Positions 37,885-46,297 of a DNA stretch of 64,000 nt are shown here, piece after piece (within the stretch, counting starts at the first letter, position 1; each line of letters begins with the position of its first letter). This stretch comes from Acidobacteriota bacterium. GTDB lineage: Bacteria > Acidobacteriota > Terriglobia > Acidiferrales > UBA7541. The stretch is taken from contig JABDFR010000005.1 of NCBI GenBank assembly GCA_013286465.1, forward strand, positions 1 to 64,000, written 5' to 3'. The notes under the pieces were generated by a model that did no database searches, was not told where the DNA came from, and saw only the letters and a list, made by a program, of their open reading frames with translations. The translations under genes were made by a program, and so were the position numbers.

Positions 37885-38738
37885 TGCGGCCTCATTTCGC
37901 TGGCGAGCATTTCGATCGCCCGATCGGTTTCAGCACCGATGAGCAGGATTACGTTGGCGGTATAAATCCACAGCATCAAAACAATGAAGCCGCCCAGCGT
38001 TCCATAAACTCGCGGGTAAGCGGTGAAATGGCGGAAGTAGAGATTGAAGCCGGCCGAGGACGCGACGAGCGTCAGCACAACGAACGCAGTGCCGGGAGTG
38101 AGCCAACGCCAGCGTCGCCGCGCATCAGGCAGCACGAAATTTATCAAATCAACGGCGAGGCATAACACGACCAGCGTAAATATCCAGCGGCAAAATTCCC
38201 ACGCGGGCCGCGACGGAATCCATCGACCGAATTCGTGCGCCGACCATTCATATCCCCAGTGCCCGAACGCCGCGAGACCGAAACAGCCCAGCGCAAAAGC
38301 CATAGACAGCAGAGCGACGGACGCGGCCATCACATGCTTGCGCCAGAAAGAACGCGAATCGTGGCCGGAATAAACGACGCTCAACGATTCCATGAGGCTG
38401 ACGAAACCGGACGAAGCACTCCACAGCGCCGTGATCAACCCGAAAGAGAAAAACCCGGTGGAATAATCGACCAGGCCGAGAATGGTCGAAAAAACCAGAT
38501 GCTGCGAATCGACGGGAAGATAGGTGACGATCCAAGTGGCAAACGGTTTCCAAAGCAGCGTGGACGGCAGCCAACCCACTAACATGGCCAGCACCAGGCA
38601 AAATGGAAGGAACGAGAGCGAAAAGAAAAAGGAAATTTCCGCCGCCAAATCGAAGCAGTTGTCGGACTGAATCCGTTGCCAGATCCGGCCGAGAATATCG
38701 GATGGCGAATGTGTGAGCGTCAAGCGAAGAGTGCCCAT
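37881..38738 (-). CDS. YihY/BrkB-family inner-membrane protein
   Basis: 285 aa with about six membrane segments. Family motifs: AAEISFFFSLSFLPFCLVLA near the N-terminus, FSFGLITALWSASSGFVSLMESL, and YGTLGGFIVLMLWIYTANVILLIGAE at the end. Once called RNase BN, the family is now regarded as membrane proteins of uncertain role; the E. coli relative YhjD was genetically tied to lipopolysaccharide-precursor export. Here it heads an operon with tamA and tamB, overlapping tamA by 4 bp, which suggests a shared role in envelope lipid or protein traffic. No strong ribosome site precedes the ATG. Confidence 0.88.
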   Translation of the reverse strand: MGTLRLTLTHSPSDILGRIWQRIQSDNCFDLAAEISFFFSLSFLPFCLVLAMLVGWLPSTLLWKPFATWIVTYLPVDSQHLVFSTILGLVDYSTGFFSFGLITALWSASSGFVSLMESLSVVYSGHDSRSFWRKHVMAASVALLSMAFALGCFGLAAFGHWGYEWSAHEFGRWIPSRPAWEFCRWIFTLVVLCLAVDLINFVLPDARRRWRWLTPGTAFVVLTLVASSAGFNLYFRHFTAYPRVYGTLGGFIVLMLWIYTANVILLIGAETDRAIEMLASEMRPQ

Positions 38739-38949
38739 TTTTTATGAATTAGCGAGCAGCCGGCCTAGCGGATTGCGCGCGACGCGGGCCGGAGAGGGCG
38801 CTCGCCAATCTGTGAAAAGCCGTCTGGGCGAACCGTCGTTTGCGCGAGGGCTCGGAACCGAAATAGAAATTAGTTTCGCCGAACCCAGTATGACAGGTAA
38901 TCAGGTGTCTCTGGTATGGCGTCGAGGGCGGAACTTTTGCCGCGGCATA

Positions 38950-39765
38950 TCATCCCGTCTTCCTCAGTTTCCTGGGCTTGGACGAGGCTCCCGATTTTTT
39001 CTCGGCGGCCAGGCTCTTTTTCAGCGCCGACATCAGATCGATGACCGGCGCGAGCTGCCGGGCTTTTTCCGTTTTCGGAGCGGGCTTGCCTTTGCGCTTG
39101 CTGGCAATCAGTTCTTCCACTCGTTTTGAATATTCATCGTGAAATTGCTCGGGGCGGAATGGTTTCAGCAGGGATTTCGCGAATTGCTCGGCCAGGCCGA
39201 TCTCCTGTTTCTTTAAATTCGTAACCTTGGTTTTGCCGTAGCCCTGTGCTTCGCGGATTTCGTTGGGATAATAAATTGTGTGCAGGATCAGACCGTTTTG
39301 ATAGGACCGCACGATTACCGTGCGCTCGCGTTGGTGCAGGGTGAGTTTGGCGATTGCCGCGAGGTTCATGTCTTCCATCGCTTTGAGAAGCAGCGCGTAG
39401 GCGCGTTGCCCGGCCTCTTCCGGCACCGAGAAATAGGAAGTTTCGAAATAAATGGGATCGACTTCGGCGAGCTTTACGAATTGAAGGATTTCCATGGCCG
39501 TCGAGGAATGCGGTTGCAGTTCTTTCAGCTCGGCCGGCTCGACGAGGACATACTTGTCTTTCTCGACTTCGTAGCCCAGTGCGATCTCATCGCGCGAGAC
39601 TACTTCTTCATCGTAGGGGCAATAGAGCTGCTGATGCACACGATGGCCGCATTTTCGATGGATTTCGTGAAATGCGATGTGAGAGTAGCGTGCGGCAGGG
39701 AATAAACGAATCGGCACGGATATCAGGCCGAACGAAATATAACCTTTCCAAGCGCTGTTTGGCAT
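38950..39765 (-). CDS. ku: Bacterial Ku, DNA end-binding protein of non-homologous end joining
   Basis: 271 aa from the ATG of MPNSAWKGYISFGLISVPI, with GGAGG 5-6 nt upstream; the ORF-track start adds 11 residues. The bacterial Ku core is clear: CPYDEEVVSRDEI, GYEVEKDKYVLVEPAEL, DPIYFETSYFSVP and LTLHQRERTVIVR, followed by a basic Lys-rich tail that in relatives contacts DNA and ligase. It forms a ring on DNA ends and recruits LigD. No ligD lies in this window. The gene follows malQ in direction but is separated from it by a repeat hairpin. Confidence 0.96.
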   Translation of the reverse strand: MPNSAWKGYISFGLISVPIRLFPAARYSHIAFHEIHRKCGHRVHQQLYCPYDEEVVSRDEIALGYEVEKDKYVLVEPAELKELQPHSSTAMEILQFVKLAEVDPIYFETSYFSVPEEAGQRAYALLLKAMEDMNLAAIAKLTLHQRERTVIVRSYQNGLILHTIYYPNEIREAQGYGKTKVTNLKKQEIGLAEQFAKSLLKPFRPEQFHDEYSKRVEELIASKRKGKPAPKTEKARQLAPVIDLMSALKKSLAAEKKSGASSKPRKLRKTG

Positions 39766-39825
39766 GTTTGCCTCCACGTTGCGGTGAATGATTGCCAAAA
39801 AAATGGCCGCGTGCCATTTGATGCT

Positions 39826-39857
39826 TAAGATGCTGGGCTGAAGCCCACCGCTACGAA
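39826..39857 (+). repeat. Dispersed 32-bp palindromic repeat, copy 2
   Basis: Identical to 11779-11810 and again just past the stop of a minus-strand gene (malQ, 7 bp away). Core TGGGCT-GA-AGCCCA. It separates malQ from ku. Confidence 0.8.
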
Positions 39858-39864
39858 AGTTTCT

Positions 39865-41361
39865 CTAACGGCCTGTCACGGCGGTCAGTTCGCTAAGCCG
39901 GTGCAGCGCGCGATCGTCGAAAGCTGCTTCGGTGATGCGCCATCGCCAATTTCCGCGTGAATGCCCCGGCACGTTCATGCGCGCTTCACTGCCGAGGCCA
40001 AAAACATCCTGCAGCGGAATCACGGCGAATTGCGCGACCGAGGAAAGAACGGCAGTGATGAAATGCCAGTGGATTTCTTTCTCAGAAGAAACGCGCAGTT
40101 GCAGATAAGCGCGAGCGCAGGCGCGTTCAGACTTTGCGCTACTGCCATTTTTCCGCAGGCTGTTCCACCAGCCGCAAACGGTGTCGTTATCGTGCGTTCC
40201 GGTAAAGGCGACTGAATTGATTTGGTAATTGTGCGGGCGGTGCGGCGAATCTTTGCCATCGAATGCGAATTGCAGAACGGTCATTCCGGGAAATGCGAAT
40301 TCGCGGCGCACCGCTTCCACTTCCGGAGTGATGACTCCCAAATTTTCCGCGACGAACGGCAGGCGGCCCAACGCGCGTCGAGCTGCGGCAAACATTCGTG
40401 CACCCGGGGCCTTTATCCAGTGCCCATTTTGAGCCGTTCGCGCGCGAGCCGGAACTTCCCAGAATGCGATGAAGCCCCGGAAGTGATCGATGCGGGCCAT
40501 ATCAACGAGATCGAGCGTGGCGCGAAACCGATCGATCCACAGACGGAAGCCGCTTTCGGCGATCGCGCCCCAGTGGTAGACCGGATTGCCCCAAAGCTGT
40601 CCGGTGCGGCTGAAATAGTCGGGAGGAACGCCGCCGACATGGCGCGGCTCGCCGCGCGAATCGAGGTCGAAAAATTCCGGATGCGCCCAGACGTCCGCGC
40701 TATCGCGCTCGACATAAAACGGAATGTCGCCGAAAATCGCGATGTGATTCTTGGCGGAAGATTTTCTTAGTAGCGACCATTGCCGGAAAAATTCGAATTG
40801 CACGAACTTCTGAAAACGTATTTCGTCATCCGAAGGTTTCGTGCGCGGATCGAAATGCGTCCATCGCTTTCCGCCATTTGCGGATTTCAGAGCCATGAAG
40901 CGCGCAAAGGGTTCGAGCCAGGCTGCGCTGCGGCGCTCGAAGGCGCGAAATTCGCGTGCCGGCGAGAATCCGGCGAAGGCGCGACGCAACAGGCCATGCT
41001 TGTAAGGAGTCACGTTCTCGAAATCAACGCGCGAGTTCGGGAATCGCGGCGTATGGCGCAGATCTTTCGCGGAGAGGTAGCCATTTTCGACCAGCAATTC
41101 CGGGCTGATCAGAAGCGGATTGCCCGCAAATGAAGAAACGCTTTGGTAGGGCGAGCCGCTGAGGCGAGTCGGACCGAGCGGAAGGACTTGCCAAATTTTC
41201 TGTCCGCCGGCGACTAATTGCTCCACGAATCGATGAGCGGATGGCCCGAAATCTCCGATGCCGAAGCGGCTGGGAAGCGAAGTTGGGTGCAGCAGTATTC
41301 CGCTCGATCGCCGCAATCCGTTGATCTCGGGTTTTGTCATGCTCTGCGTTCCACTGGTCAT
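39865..41361 (-). CDS. malQ: 4-alpha-glucanotransferase (amylomaltase, GH77)
   Basis: 498 aa, the usual size. GH77 motifs: SSGILLHPTSLPS and KIWQVLPLGPT at the N-terminus, SPYQSVSSFAGNPLLI, the nucleophile Asp in DMARIDHFRGF, the acid/base Glu in FVAENLGVI, and TGTHDNDT near the end. The enzyme transfers alpha-1,4-glucan chains and releases glucose in the cytoplasm. It follows glgX by 63 bp on the same strand, so the two probably work together in glycogen/maltodextrin breakdown. Start could also be the second Met (41340); neither has a strong ribosome site. Confidence 0.95.
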   Translation of the reverse strand: MTSGTQSMTKPEINGLRRSSGILLHPTSLPSRFGIGDFGPSAHRFVEQLVAGGQKIWQVLPLGPTRLSGSPYQSVSSFAGNPLLISPELLVENGYLSAKDLRHTPRFPNSRVDFENVTPYKHGLLRRAFAGFSPAREFRAFERRSAAWLEPFARFMALKSANGGKRWTHFDPRTKPSDDEIRFQKFVQFEFFRQWSLLRKSSAKNHIAIFGDIPFYVERDSADVWAHPEFFDLDSRGEPRHVGGVPPDYFSRTGQLWGNPVYHWGAIAESGFRLWIDRFRATLDLVDMARIDHFRGFIAFWEVPARARTAQNGHWIKAPGARMFAAARRALGRLPFVAENLGVITPEVEAVRREFAFPGMTVLQFAFDGKDSPHRPHNYQINSVAFTGTHDNDTVCGWWNSLRKNGSSAKSERACARAYLQLRVSSEKEIHWHFITAVLSSVAQFAVIPLQDVFGLGSEARMNVPGHSRGNWRWRITEAAFDDRALHRLSELTAVTGR

Positions 41362-41424
41362 GCACTACGGGCTGATTATAAGTCGCGTAGACTCGAAACT
41401 ACGATTCGGCTGCGCGGCCTGTCG

Positions 41425-43653
41425 CTACGTCTGTTCGACGAGCGCCGGCTCGATCGGCATCGCGGCGTTTTCGTGATCGCCATCCGATCGTTCCAACAGC
41501 AAAACCAGAAAAGTGTGAGACGACGCGGTGATCGTTTCGCCGGGCTGAAAATGTTTGCCGCTCGGGCCGCCGTCGCGTTGGCTCGAGTCGAGCAAGAGCT
41601 TCCATCTTTTCGCACCGGCAGAAGAAGGCAGAATAAAAGGTGTGTCGGCCGGCCCGCCGTTCAACAGCAGAAAAATCACGGCGTCCCAGTTTTCAATTTC
41701 CGGAGGCATGGGGCGGGCCCGGCCATCGATCATCATCCCAAAGCGTTGATTCGCCGCATTGTTCCAGTCTTCCTGCGTCATCTCGCGGCCGCTGGGCGTA
41801 ATCCAGGTGACATCGCGGACGCCAACGGAGTCATTGCGCGCGCCGCTCAAAAATCTCGTTTTCCGCAGCACCGCATAGGTATTCCGCAGCGCGGTAAGCC
41901 GCCGCACAAAATCGATCAGCGGACGATTCTGGGCTGCGAGACTCCAGTCCACCCAACTCGTTTCATTATCCTGGCAGTAAGCGTTGTTGTTGCCGTGCTG
42001 CGTGCGTCCGAACTCGTCGCCGGCCAGCATCATCGGCGTTCCTTGCGATAATAAAAGCGTTGCGAGCATGTTGCGCATCTGCCGCAGCCGCAGCTCTTGA
42101 ATTGCCGGATCGTCTGTCGGCCCTTCCACGCCATAATTGAACGAGTGATTGTCGGAAGTTCCGTCTTTGTTGCTTTCGCCGTTGGCCTCGTTGTGCTTCT
42201 CGTTGTAGGAAACGAGATCGGCCAGCGTAAATCCATCGTGCGCGGTCACAAAATTCACCGAAGCCCATGGTTTTCGCCCATGCTTATCAAAAATATCTCC
42301 GGAAGCGCAGAGGCGCGGAGCCAGCGCCGCCGGACTCGCGCTTCCTTTCCAGAATCCGCGCACGGTGTCGCGAAATTTATCGTTCCACTCGGCCCAACCC
42401 GGCGGAAATGCGCCCACCTGATAGCCGCTTGGCCCAAGATCCCACGGCTCAGCAATCAGCTTCACGCTGCCCAGCACCGGATCCTGGCCACAGGCTTTCA
42501 GAAAGCCGCTTTGCGTGTTGAAACCATCGGGTTCGCGCGCCAAAATCGTGCCGAGATCAAACCGGAATCCATCCACCTGCGTTTCTTCCACCCAATAGCG
42601 CAAGCTATCGGTGACCATCTGAATCACACGCGGATGCGAAAGATTCACCGTGTTTCCCGTGCCGGTATCATTGACGTAGTGCCGCCGTGAATCAGGGACC
42701 AGGCGGTAGTAGCTGGCGTTGTCGATTCCCTTGAAGCAGAGCGTGGGCCCAAACTCGTTGCCTTCCGCAGTATGGTTGTAGACCACATCCAAAATCACTT
42801 CGATCCCGGCGTCATGAAAGCGCGCGGTCATCTCCTTGAACTCGTGCAAGGCTCGATTCGGCTCCGCAGCGTAGCTCGGATCGGGCGCAAAGAAGGCGAT
42901 GGTGTTGTATCCCCAATAATTAGTCAGATTTTTTTCGAGCAAGTAGCGATCGTTCACAAACGCATACACCGGCATCAATTCGATCGAAGTGACGCCCAGC
43001 GATTTGATATGCGCGATCACTTCGCGGCTCGCCAATCCGGAAAATGTGCCGCGGCGCTTGCGAGGCACGCTGCGCAGCGAGTGCGTATAGCCCCGTACGT
43101 GCAGCTCATAAATAATCGTCCGTTCCCAAGGCACCGGATGGCGGCGGGTGTGCACGCGCCAGCGGAAGCTGGTATCCACCACCATGCATTTGGGAACGAA
43201 CTGCGCACTGTCCCTTTCATCGAAGGATAGATCGCCGTTCGCGGCGCCAATCGTGTAGCCGAAGCAGGCATCGTCCCATTTCAACCGGCCGACGTGAGAG
43301 CGCGCATACGGATCGAGCAACAATTTATTGGGATTAAAGCGATGGCCCTCTTCGGGAGCATACGGCCCATGCACGCGAAAGCCGTAGACCGTGCCCGGAC
43401 CGACGCCCTGGAGATAGCCGTGCCAAATTTCGTCGGTAAATTCGGGCAGATCAACGCGCTTGAGCTCGTGTTCACCGGTGGAATCGAAAAGGCAAAGCTC
43501 CACACGCGTAGCATTCGCCGAAAAAACCGCGAAGTTCGTACCCGCACCATCCCAAGTGGCGCCGCGCGGATGCGGGCTGCCCGCGCGCGCGACTGCCGCA
43601 GTCAGATCACTGGTAGCCATGAGCTCCGAGACGCTTTTCCCAAAAATTTTCAT
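41425..43653 (-). CDS. glgX: Glycogen debranching enzyme (isoamylase type, GH13_11)
   Basis: 742 aa from ATG 43653, with GGAAAGG upstream; ATG 43620 (CGGAG upstream) is an alternative. The ORF-track start adds 56 low-complexity residues. A CBM48-like domain (GATWDGAGTNFAVFSANA) precedes the GH13 barrel. Motifs: DVVYNHTAEGNEFGPT, VDGFRFDLGTIL with the nucleophile Asp, LIAEPWDLGPSGYQVG with the Glu, and FVTAHDGFTLADLV with the third Asp. It cleaves alpha-1,6 branches, feeding linear dextrins to MalQ. With glgE and treS in the window, both glucan synthesis and breakdown are represented. Confidence 0.95.
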   Translation of the reverse strand: MKIFGKSVSELMATSDLTAAVARAGSPHPRGATWDGAGTNFAVFSANATRVELCLFDSTGEHELKRVDLPEFTDEIWHGYLQGVGPGTVYGFRVHGPYAPEEGHRFNPNKLLLDPYARSHVGRLKWDDACFGYTIGAANGDLSFDERDSAQFVPKCMVVDTSFRWRVHTRRHPVPWERTIIYELHVRGYTHSLRSVPRKRRGTFSGLASREVIAHIKSLGVTSIELMPVYAFVNDRYLLEKNLTNYWGYNTIAFFAPDPSYAAEPNRALHEFKEMTARFHDAGIEVILDVVYNHTAEGNEFGPTLCFKGIDNASYYRLVPDSRRHYVNDTGTGNTVNLSHPRVIQMVTDSLRYWVEETQVDGFRFDLGTILAREPDGFNTQSGFLKACGQDPVLGSVKLIAEPWDLGPSGYQVGAFPPGWAEWNDKFRDTVRGFWKGSASPAALAPRLCASGDIFDKHGRKPWASVNFVTAHDGFTLADLVSYNEKHNEANGESNKDGTSDNHSFNYGVEGPTDDPAIQELRLRQMRNMLATLLLSQGTPMMLAGDEFGRTQHGNNNAYCQDNETSWVDWSLAAQNRPLIDFVRRLTALRNTYAVLRKTRFLSGARNDSVGVRDVTWITPSGREMTQEDWNNAANQRFGMMIDGRARPMPPEIENWDAVIFLLLNGGPADTPFILPSSAGAKRWKLLLDSSQRDGGPSGKHFQPGETITASSHTFLVLLLERSDGDHENAAMPIEPALVEQT

Positions 43654-43674
43654 GAAGCCTTTCCGGGATGCGAA

Positions 43675-43694
43675 TTTTGCCACGACCGGCAAAA
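43675..43694. promoter_or_regulatory. Inverted repeat upstream of glgX
   Basis: TTTTGCC-ACGACC-GGCAAAA, perfect 7-bp arms, 22 bp before the chosen glgX start. The form is like that of an operator for a dimeric sugar regulator. None is encoded nearby. Confidence 0.4.
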
Positions 43695-43841
43695 CTGTCG
43701 AATACCGCGAAGACCTTAGAGATGATATGGCGCAACTGCTATTTTTTTGGCTCAACTCCGAAGGTATTGGAGATGAGCCGAGCCCTGAACGTGAGCTGCG
43801 GCTCGAGCTAATCGCCGCCAAAAATCGATGATGTCTCGCGA

Positions 43842-44120
43842 TCAGGCCTTGCGAGCGAGTTCGCCGTTGGGGAATTCGAGCGATTCGCTGACGGTAACGT
43901 CAGCGGCGCGAAGACGTTTCACGGTCAGCTCCTCGACCTCGAAGGATTTGAATTTGGCATTCTCGACGGAGAGCCGCCGGATCGCCAATCGCCCGATGGC
44001 CAGTGCTCCGACGGCCAGAGCGCCGATTGCAAACGCACCAACCGCGACCGCGCCGATTGCCGTGGCCGTTATGGCCACGCCGCGAAGCGCCAGCTTCTGT
44101 GACTTGTTTCGCTCCCACAT
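43842..44120 (-). CDS. Small pentad-repeat protein of unknown function
   Basis: 92 aa, ATG with AGGAGG 8 nt upstream, a strong ribosome site that supports a real gene. After a basic start (WERNKSQKLALRG) there is a run of five-residue units, AIGAV/AVGAF/AIGAL/AVGAL/AIGRL/AIRRL. The register continues less regularly through SVENA/KFKSF/EVEEL/TVKRL/RAADV. A strict period-5 pattern like this suggests a short right-handed beta-helix like pentapeptide-repeat folds, though the first part is also hydrophobic enough to enter a membrane. Function not known. It stands alone between glgX and the YVTN gene on the same strand. Confidence 0.6.
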   Translation of the reverse strand: MWERNKSQKLALRGVAITATAIGAVAVGAFAIGALAVGALAIGRLAIRRLSVENAKFKSFEVEELTVKRLRAADVTVSESLEFPNGELARKA

Positions 44121-44185
44121 TGAAATTGCCTCCTAGCGACACCGCGCGACTCGACCGTTCGCAATGGCCGTCTGCGCGCTGAAAG

Positions 44186-45646
44186 TCAATGATTGCTCGA
44201 TGCTGCGCTCTGCCGCAGCACCACCTGCGATGAATCTTTGAGCTCGGTAACGATCAAGAATCTGCGCGATGGCGCGCCCGCCGGCGCATCCGCGGCGAGA
44301 GTTTTCAGTGGACCGATTGCTTGCGCGATTCCTGCTCCATCGGGATTCGTCTTCAGCACGCTTAGCGGTTCGAGTTTTCCGAAAGGCGCTTGGGCGGATT
44401 CCGCGAGGTACACCTGGTATTGCTTTTTGGGCGACAGCCCTCGCGCTGCAATTTGAACTAGATCGAGGAAGCCGAGAGAGTTCACCGCGACGGTTGCTTG
44501 CGCGTCGGGCAACGCGGAGCCCGCGGCCTCGAGCGTGAGGCGCGCGGTATTGCCGGCGTCGCCGAGCGGCGCTAGATTTTCCGTGCCCGCTCCGTTCGGA
44601 ACAGCGTTCGGCACATAGACCAGCGCTTGAGAAGTCTGGCCGATCGGAATGCTGGCGATCACTTGATTGCTGAGCGTGTCGATGGCCACAGCCTGCACGC
44701 TGTTTTCCAGCGCCACGTAAATTCGCGAGCCATCGCCGGATGGCCAGAGTCCGTGCGGCAATTCGCCTACAGGAATGGTGGCCACAAGTTCGGGAGTGGC
44801 GCCGCGGCGAAATACTTTCACAACACCCAAGCCGCCAATCGTGACGTAGGCGAATTTGCCGTTGCGATTGTTCGCGAAATTCACGTGATTGGTGATCGGC
44901 CCGGTCTCGAGCAGGGCCGTTTGTGCGAATGGCGGCTTGGCGCTAAAGACCTGCACTTTGCCGGCATCTTTCAGGGTGATCCAGACTTCATCATTCTCCG
45001 GACTCACGGCAATGTTGGGGCAGAAAGGGCTGGCCTGCGCCAGGCGCTTGATAATTTGATGCGACGCCACATCAACGACGTCGAGTTCGGGAGTAAAGCT
45101 GGAGCAAACGAACCCGTAGCGGCCGTCCGTTCCGAACATCGTCATACCCGGACCGTTGGCCAAAGTAATGCGGCGGACTTCCTTCATCTGCCCGAGGTCA
45201 ATTACGGAAATAAAATCTTCGCCGCGCACGGTAACCCAGAGTTCGCTGCCGCTCGGCGTGAAAAATGCTTCATGCGGCGAACGGCCAACGTAAACGACGC
45301 CTCTGACAGCGTTGGTTGCGGTGTCGATGATCGTGACCGAATTCGAAGCGATCGAAACTACGGCGAGTGTTTTTCCATCCGGAGAATAGCCGAGACCATG
45401 GACCAGCAGTTGGCCCTTGTAGAGCGGGCTTAACGCGCCGGGCACTGGATCGCCAAGACGGATCACGCCGAGCAATTTGTTGGATGCAGGATCGATCACT
45501 GAAACGGTGTTTGACGTCTGATTGGCCGCGTAAACGCGATCGCGGGCGGATACGGGTATGTCTGCGCGTCCCCAGGGCGCTTGCTGCGCGCATGCGCAGG
45601 CCGGACCAATCAAGCAAAAGAATGCCAGGCCATAAATTCGCTTCAT
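44186..45646 (-). CDS. Secreted YVTN-type beta-propeller protein
   Basis: 486 aa. Signal peptide (GLAFFCLIGPACACAQ), then repeated propeller blades of about 40 residues: VYAANQTSNTVSVIDPASN, LAVVSIASNSVTIIDTATN, LWVTVRGEDFISVIDLG, IYVALENSVQAVAIDTLSN. A C-terminal domain of about 120 residues (from NLAPLGDAGNTARLTL) lacks blades and looks like a beta-sandwich. Such proteins are periplasmic or surface scaffolds, or cytochrome d1-like without heme; no CxxCH is present. It starts 2 bp after the stop of the DUF305 gene, so they form one operon. Confidence 0.85.
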   Translation of the reverse strand: MKRIYGLAFFCLIGPACACAQQAPWGRADIPVSARDRVYAANQTSNTVSVIDPASNKLLGVIRLGDPVPGALSPLYKGQLLVHGLGYSPDGKTLAVVSIASNSVTIIDTATNAVRGVVYVGRSPHEAFFTPSGSELWVTVRGEDFISVIDLGQMKEVRRITLANGPGMTMFGTDGRYGFVCSSFTPELDVVDVASHQIIKRLAQASPFCPNIAVSPENDEVWITLKDAGKVQVFSAKPPFAQTALLETGPITNHVNFANNRNGKFAYVTIGGLGVVKVFRRGATPELVATIPVGELPHGLWPSGDGSRIYVALENSVQAVAIDTLSNQVIASIPIGQTSQALVYVPNAVPNGAGTENLAPLGDAGNTARLTLEAAGSALPDAQATVAVNSLGFLDLVQIAARGLSPKKQYQVYLAESAQAPFGKLEPLSVLKTNPDGAGIAQAIGPLKTLAADAPAGAPSRRFLIVTELKDSSQVVLRQSAASSNH

Positions 45647-45648
45647 AA

Positions 45649-46062
45649 TTACCGCTCCTCAGGACCGCTTCGCGCGGCGGCAGGCTTCTCCTGCGGTGAG
45701 CCGGGCCCGTGCTGCTTCAACCACAGCTGCATCAACTGAATTTCGGATTGTTGATCGGTGACTATTTCTTGCGCCAGCCGGCGCATTTGCGGATCTTTGC
45801 CATAGAGGAGTTGCGTCTTGGCCATTTCGATAGCTGCCTGATGATGCGCAAGCATCAGACGGACAAAATCCATGTCGCTGCTTCCGGACGGTTGAACCGA
45901 CGCCATTGTGGCATGCATTTTGTCCATGGCGCTCATCAGCGCGGACCAGTCGGGTCCGGGCGCAGTCTTCTGGCCGTTGACGAGAGAGTCTCGCCGCGAA
46001 GACGCGGCCGTAATGACGGGAATCAAAATCACCAGAACTAAGAATCGCTTTGTGATTTTCAA
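45649..46062 (-). CDS. Exported DUF305 protein
   Basis: 137 aa from the TTG at 46062, which has GGAGGGGG upstream and starts a clean signal segment (KRFLVLVILIPVITAAS). The ORF-track start 69 codons earlier gives an arginine-rich non-protein-like leader. The DUF305 core is complete: DFVRLMLAHHQAAIEMAK, then QMRRLAQEIVTDQQSEIQLMQLWL, a ferritin-like four-helix fold with paired His residues. DUF305 proteins are often found with copper or other metal-handling genes, but their role is unclear. It is first gene of the DUF305-YVTN pair. Confidence 0.82.
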   Translation of the reverse strand: MKITKRFLVLVILIPVITAASSRRDSLVNGQKTAPGPDWSALMSAMDKMHATMASVQPSGSSDMDFVRLMLAHHQAAIEMAKTQLLYGKDPQMRRLAQEIVTDQQSEIQLMQLWLKQHGPGSPQEKPAAARSGPEER

Positions 46063-46174
46063 TCTTCCCCCTCCATTGCGTCGCACGTTCTGGGTTCGTC
46101 CATTCGCGCGCCGGAATATTAGTGAGACGAAGCCGCCTTGGGAGACGAAACAGTCCAGCGAGTGCAAATTGTAA

Positions 46175-46194
46175 CGCGGCGGCAGGCCGCCGCG
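46175..46194. repeat. GC hairpin in the DUF305/marR spacer
   Basis: Perfect 8-bp arms CGCGGCGG and CCGCCGCG around CAGG. It lies between divergent genes, so it is not a terminator for either. REP-like element or regulatory structure. Confidence 0.45.
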
Positions 46195-46262
46195 CAGCCT
46201 ATGGGTACGCACGCCCGCGGCTGGAGCGGGAATTTGAGCGGCATCGGACGGCAAAATACGTC

Positions 46263-46291
46263 TTGACAATAGTCGTTATAACGAGTATTAT
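46263..46291 (+). promoter_or_regulatory. marR promoter with operator in the spacer
   Basis: TTGACA, 17 nt, TATTAT: near-consensus. The spacer holds TCGTTATAACGA, a perfect palindrome that extends to a 22-bp inverted repeat with one mismatched pair (46268-46289). The -10 ends 6 nt before the ATG, so transcription should begin at or next to the start codon. Confidence 0.8.
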
Positions 46292-46297
46292 CGGATC

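Noticed and set aside
38739-38949. Spacer between yihY and ku examined for an RNA gene
   Set aside because: No tRNA-like T-loop, no clear hairpin and no conserved promoter pair seen.
43652-43831. Possible 59-codon + strand ORF (MKPFRDANFATTG...) divergent from glgX
   Set aside because: It reads smoothly, but its ATG overlaps the glgX start, it has no ribosome site, and its frame is the opposite strand of the glgX upstream region. Not strong enough to call.
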